Shown: in pieces, positions 61,894 through 64,000 of the stretch
Layout: each line of letters begins with the position of its first letter
How positions within the stretch are numbered: position 1 is the stretch's first letter
Source of the DNA: Adiantum capillus-veneris
Taxonomy: Eukaryota > Streptophyta > Polypodiopsida > Polypodiales > Pteridaceae
Length of the DNA: 64,000 nucleotides
Direction: 5' to 3'
NCBI GenBank assembly: GCA_014529385.2
Contig: CM043966.1
Span: 43,467,537 to 43,531,536 of the forward strand
Position numbers and translations under genes: made by a program
Notes under the pieces: model-generated
Told to the model about the DNA's origin: nothing
Database searches by the model: none
What the model saw: the letters and a program-made list of their open reading frames with translations, nothing else

Positions 61894-64000
61894 TTAAGAG
61901 ATCTCTCTCTCATCCTCGCATAACTCAGCATAACTTCCTATATCTATATAGAGCTCTCCGTTTAAACACATATCCTCTGTTTCATTTTGTAGCTCCTCTG
62001 CATGCACCCCATATAGAGCAGTAGCATCTTGATGCTCGTCTGGCACCACCGCAGCGGCTTCTGATTGAGCATCTTCTCTGATCTCCTCCATTGATGTCGT
62101 TGTGATTGGCACATGGTAGCCTTCATACGTCCTTGCACTACGAGGGGCTAACTCTATGACGTACCACCAGTTTGATGTAGACTTTGTAGGATGAAATACT
62201 ACCTGCCAAAGCCACATAACTTACATGAGAGCTTTCAAGCACATAACTTGTAAAAGGGGGATGTTAACTATTTATATACTTACTTGTTCACAATGCTCGG
62301 GTAGTACGAAAGTGTCTCTTAGGTCGGTCCATTTCTTAGTAGAATCCACCTCAAGAAAACCAGACTCTCCTCTACGCACAGTAGCGTTTCGACCCTCCAT
62401 GATTATCTTGAACCATTGCACGTCGAACAAGTCGACAAAAAATCCTCTGTAATCGATCCTCAAAATCTCTTGCAGCGTGCCGAAGTAAGTGAGTTCCGCC
62501 ACCACGGGATCTGCATCAGAGGAACGTCGTCGACTAGACTGTTCAAATTTTGCCATGATTCCACAATCTTGAGTAAAACGCTTTTTGTCGATTCGTTCCA
62601 CCCTAAAATGTCGACCTTTACACCATGCTGCTGTGTATGACTTATACTACAACGAACAAAGATTATGAGTGGCCGTTCAAACGTTTATAAATAAAGTCAC
62701 TTGCTAGTCGTACATTGCAAACTTACCTTGGTCGCGCAACCCCGAGAGTACTCCCACTCTTCTTCAGTCACTTCGTCACCGCATTGTTGTGCGCTTTTCA
62801 ATTGGTTGTGCAACCATCTTAAGCTCATGAAGGTTGGTAGGCTCTCCAGAACCGCTGGATAGTGCATCGGTGGTCGTCTTCCCCGTCTTCCCCGTCCTTG
62901 GTGGCTCTCTTCCCAAAAAGCCGTCGCGTAACACATGATTCTCCGGAAGATACGCTTGATGACCTTCGTAGATTTGCTTCTTCAGTGAGGGTGCCCTACG
63001 TGCATTCAGTCTAGGTCCACATGTGACACATGCTCTGTATCCGCTTGTTTGAAGCCCTGCATGTATACACATGATAATAGATCAACTATGGGGAAAAACC
63101 AGATTTACAGTGTCTGAGAGAGGAGTGTCAATAGATCACCTGAGCATTCTGTTAGCCCGGGATAGTCATGCATGGTCCACATTAGAATACCTCTGATCAA
63201 AGCATTCCGTCGTCCTGTGTGTCGGCTCATATCCACCACCTCTATGCCAATCCACAATTGTTGTAGCTCTTCCAATAGTGGACGAAGATACACATCCATA
63301 TTCCCCACTTTATATCGCCCTGGCACAATCAAGCTTAGCCATAGGTGCCCCTTCTTCGTAGTCAACCACGGGGGAATGTTGTAGTTGACGATGACAACGG
63401 GCCATACACTGTAAGATGTTGATCTTTGACCAAATGGATTTACGCCATCCATAGCCAGACCTAAGCGCAAATTTCGAGCTTCCCTGGCAAAATCCGACCA
63501 TGTTCCATCTATATGTTTCCAGGCTGCGCAATCTGCAGGAATTCGTAGCACACCATCCGAAGATTTATTCTCCTCATGCCATGATGCTAGGGCGGCCATG
63601 GACTTACATTCGAAGAAATGCTTGATGCGAGGAAGCAAAGGAAAATGTCGCAAAACCTTTTGTGGAATTTTTGTCCCGTGGAGATCTACTCGATATCTTT
63701 CGGAATCACATTTCGGACACTTCTCCATGTCTGTGTATTCCCCTCTGAAAAGAATGCAGTCATTAGGACAAGCGTGGATAGAATTGTAATCCATCCCCAA
63801 GTTTCGCAAAATCTTTCTTGCTTCATCTCGGGAATCTGGCATCACATTGTCAGCTGGTAGAATGTGCTCTTTCAGCAATCTACACAACATAAAAATATGA
63901 TACAGTCGTGTAAAAATCTATCAGATCATTATACACCATGAGTTCTATTAAAGTAAACTAATTGTAATAGATCACCTGAAAAGCGCTGTGACGCTAGTGT
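61894..64000 (-). pseudogene. TNP2-type transposase of CACTA copy 2, internally deleted and partial
   Basis: Exons are inferred from splice sites and comparison: 63976 and upstream (beyond the window), 63879-63140, 63056-62727, 62646-62284 and 62202-61894. The 63879-63140 exon is clearly Transposase_21: NLGMDYNSIHACPNDC, KCPKC, KIPQKVLRHFPLLPRIKHF, LGLAMDGVNPF, SVWPVVIVNYNIPPW and LWTMHDYPG. The next exon begins GYRACVTCG as in TNP2 but meets a stop in frame (62776-62778). The part that rejoins (YSRGCATK) is in another frame, so several hundred residues usual in the family, including later catalytic parts, are missing. The last two exons give the DUF4216-like end: YFGTLQEILRIDYRGF and WWYVIELAPRSARTY. 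Probably non-autonomous. Confidence 0.8.

Larger units (their letters stand above)
59661..64000 (-). mobile_element. CACTA (En/Spm) transposon, copy 2 (right end outside the window)
   Basis: It starts with the same CACTACAAGAGG terminus as copy 1 and stays closely similar throughout, including exon and intron positions. TCT at 59658-59660 is the expected target-site triplet; its partner lies outside the window. On the minus strand it carries an intact-looking Transposase_24-like gene and a TNP2 gene that is longer than copy 1's but still deleted in its middle. It is inserted in a retrotransposon gag. Confidence 0.93.

Overview
The window is nuclear DNA from a land plant. The evidence is one NINJA/AFP-family gene with a spliced intron, CACTA (En/Spm) elements with TNP2-type transposases, Ty3/gypsy elements primed by initiator-Met tRNA, a hAT remnant and very long AG/CT and AT microsatellites. 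Low gene density, nested transposons and a Rep-like HUH endonuclease gene unlike common angiosperm elements suggest a large, repeat-rich genome such as a fern or another early-diverging lineage. That placement is inference.

Layout. 1-2756: 3' part of a decayed Ty3/gypsy element and its LTR. 2757-9248: repeats, LTR scraps and unassigned DNA. 9249-16326 (minus strand): an LTR-type element without visible reverse transcriptase. It has an LTR (15152-16326), a degenerate primer site, a long leader carrying four copies of a 24-bp palindrome spaced 284-286 bp apart, and one ~1,150-codon coiled-coil frame broken by stops. 16327-23440: repeats, a polypyrimidine tract and fold-backs. 23440-25927: tandem arrays followed by a three-exon HUH endonuclease gene (HUH + YxxK) with two in-frame TAG codons. 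27400-31116: the only clearly host gene, a NINJA/AFP-like repressor, with two ABRE/G-box motifs upstream. 32360-32453: a near-perfect hairpin. 33769-35092 and 52461-53780: two ~1.32-kb elements flanked by TTAA with CACTAG-type inverted ends. 36822-37990: a broken protein-kinase-like sequence. 38110-43856: a CACTA element complete at both ends (CTG target duplication) but internally deleted. 45380-47290: a hAT transposase remnant. 54660-55377: a 365-bp tandem duplication. 57419-59660: a Ty3/gypsy 5' LTR, primer site and gag start, into which a second CACTA copy (59661 to beyond the window) has inserted.

How the parts relate. The two CACTA copies are close relatives. Each encodes (or once encoded) an En/Spm Transposase_24-like protein and a TNP2 protein, but both TNP2 genes carry deletions, so a full-length copy elsewhere is expected. 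LTR fragments at 1780-2756, 5955-6185, 15152-16326 and 57419-59012 share segments and belong to related families. Most of the window is transposon-derived; only the NINJA gene shows an intact, host-like gene structure.
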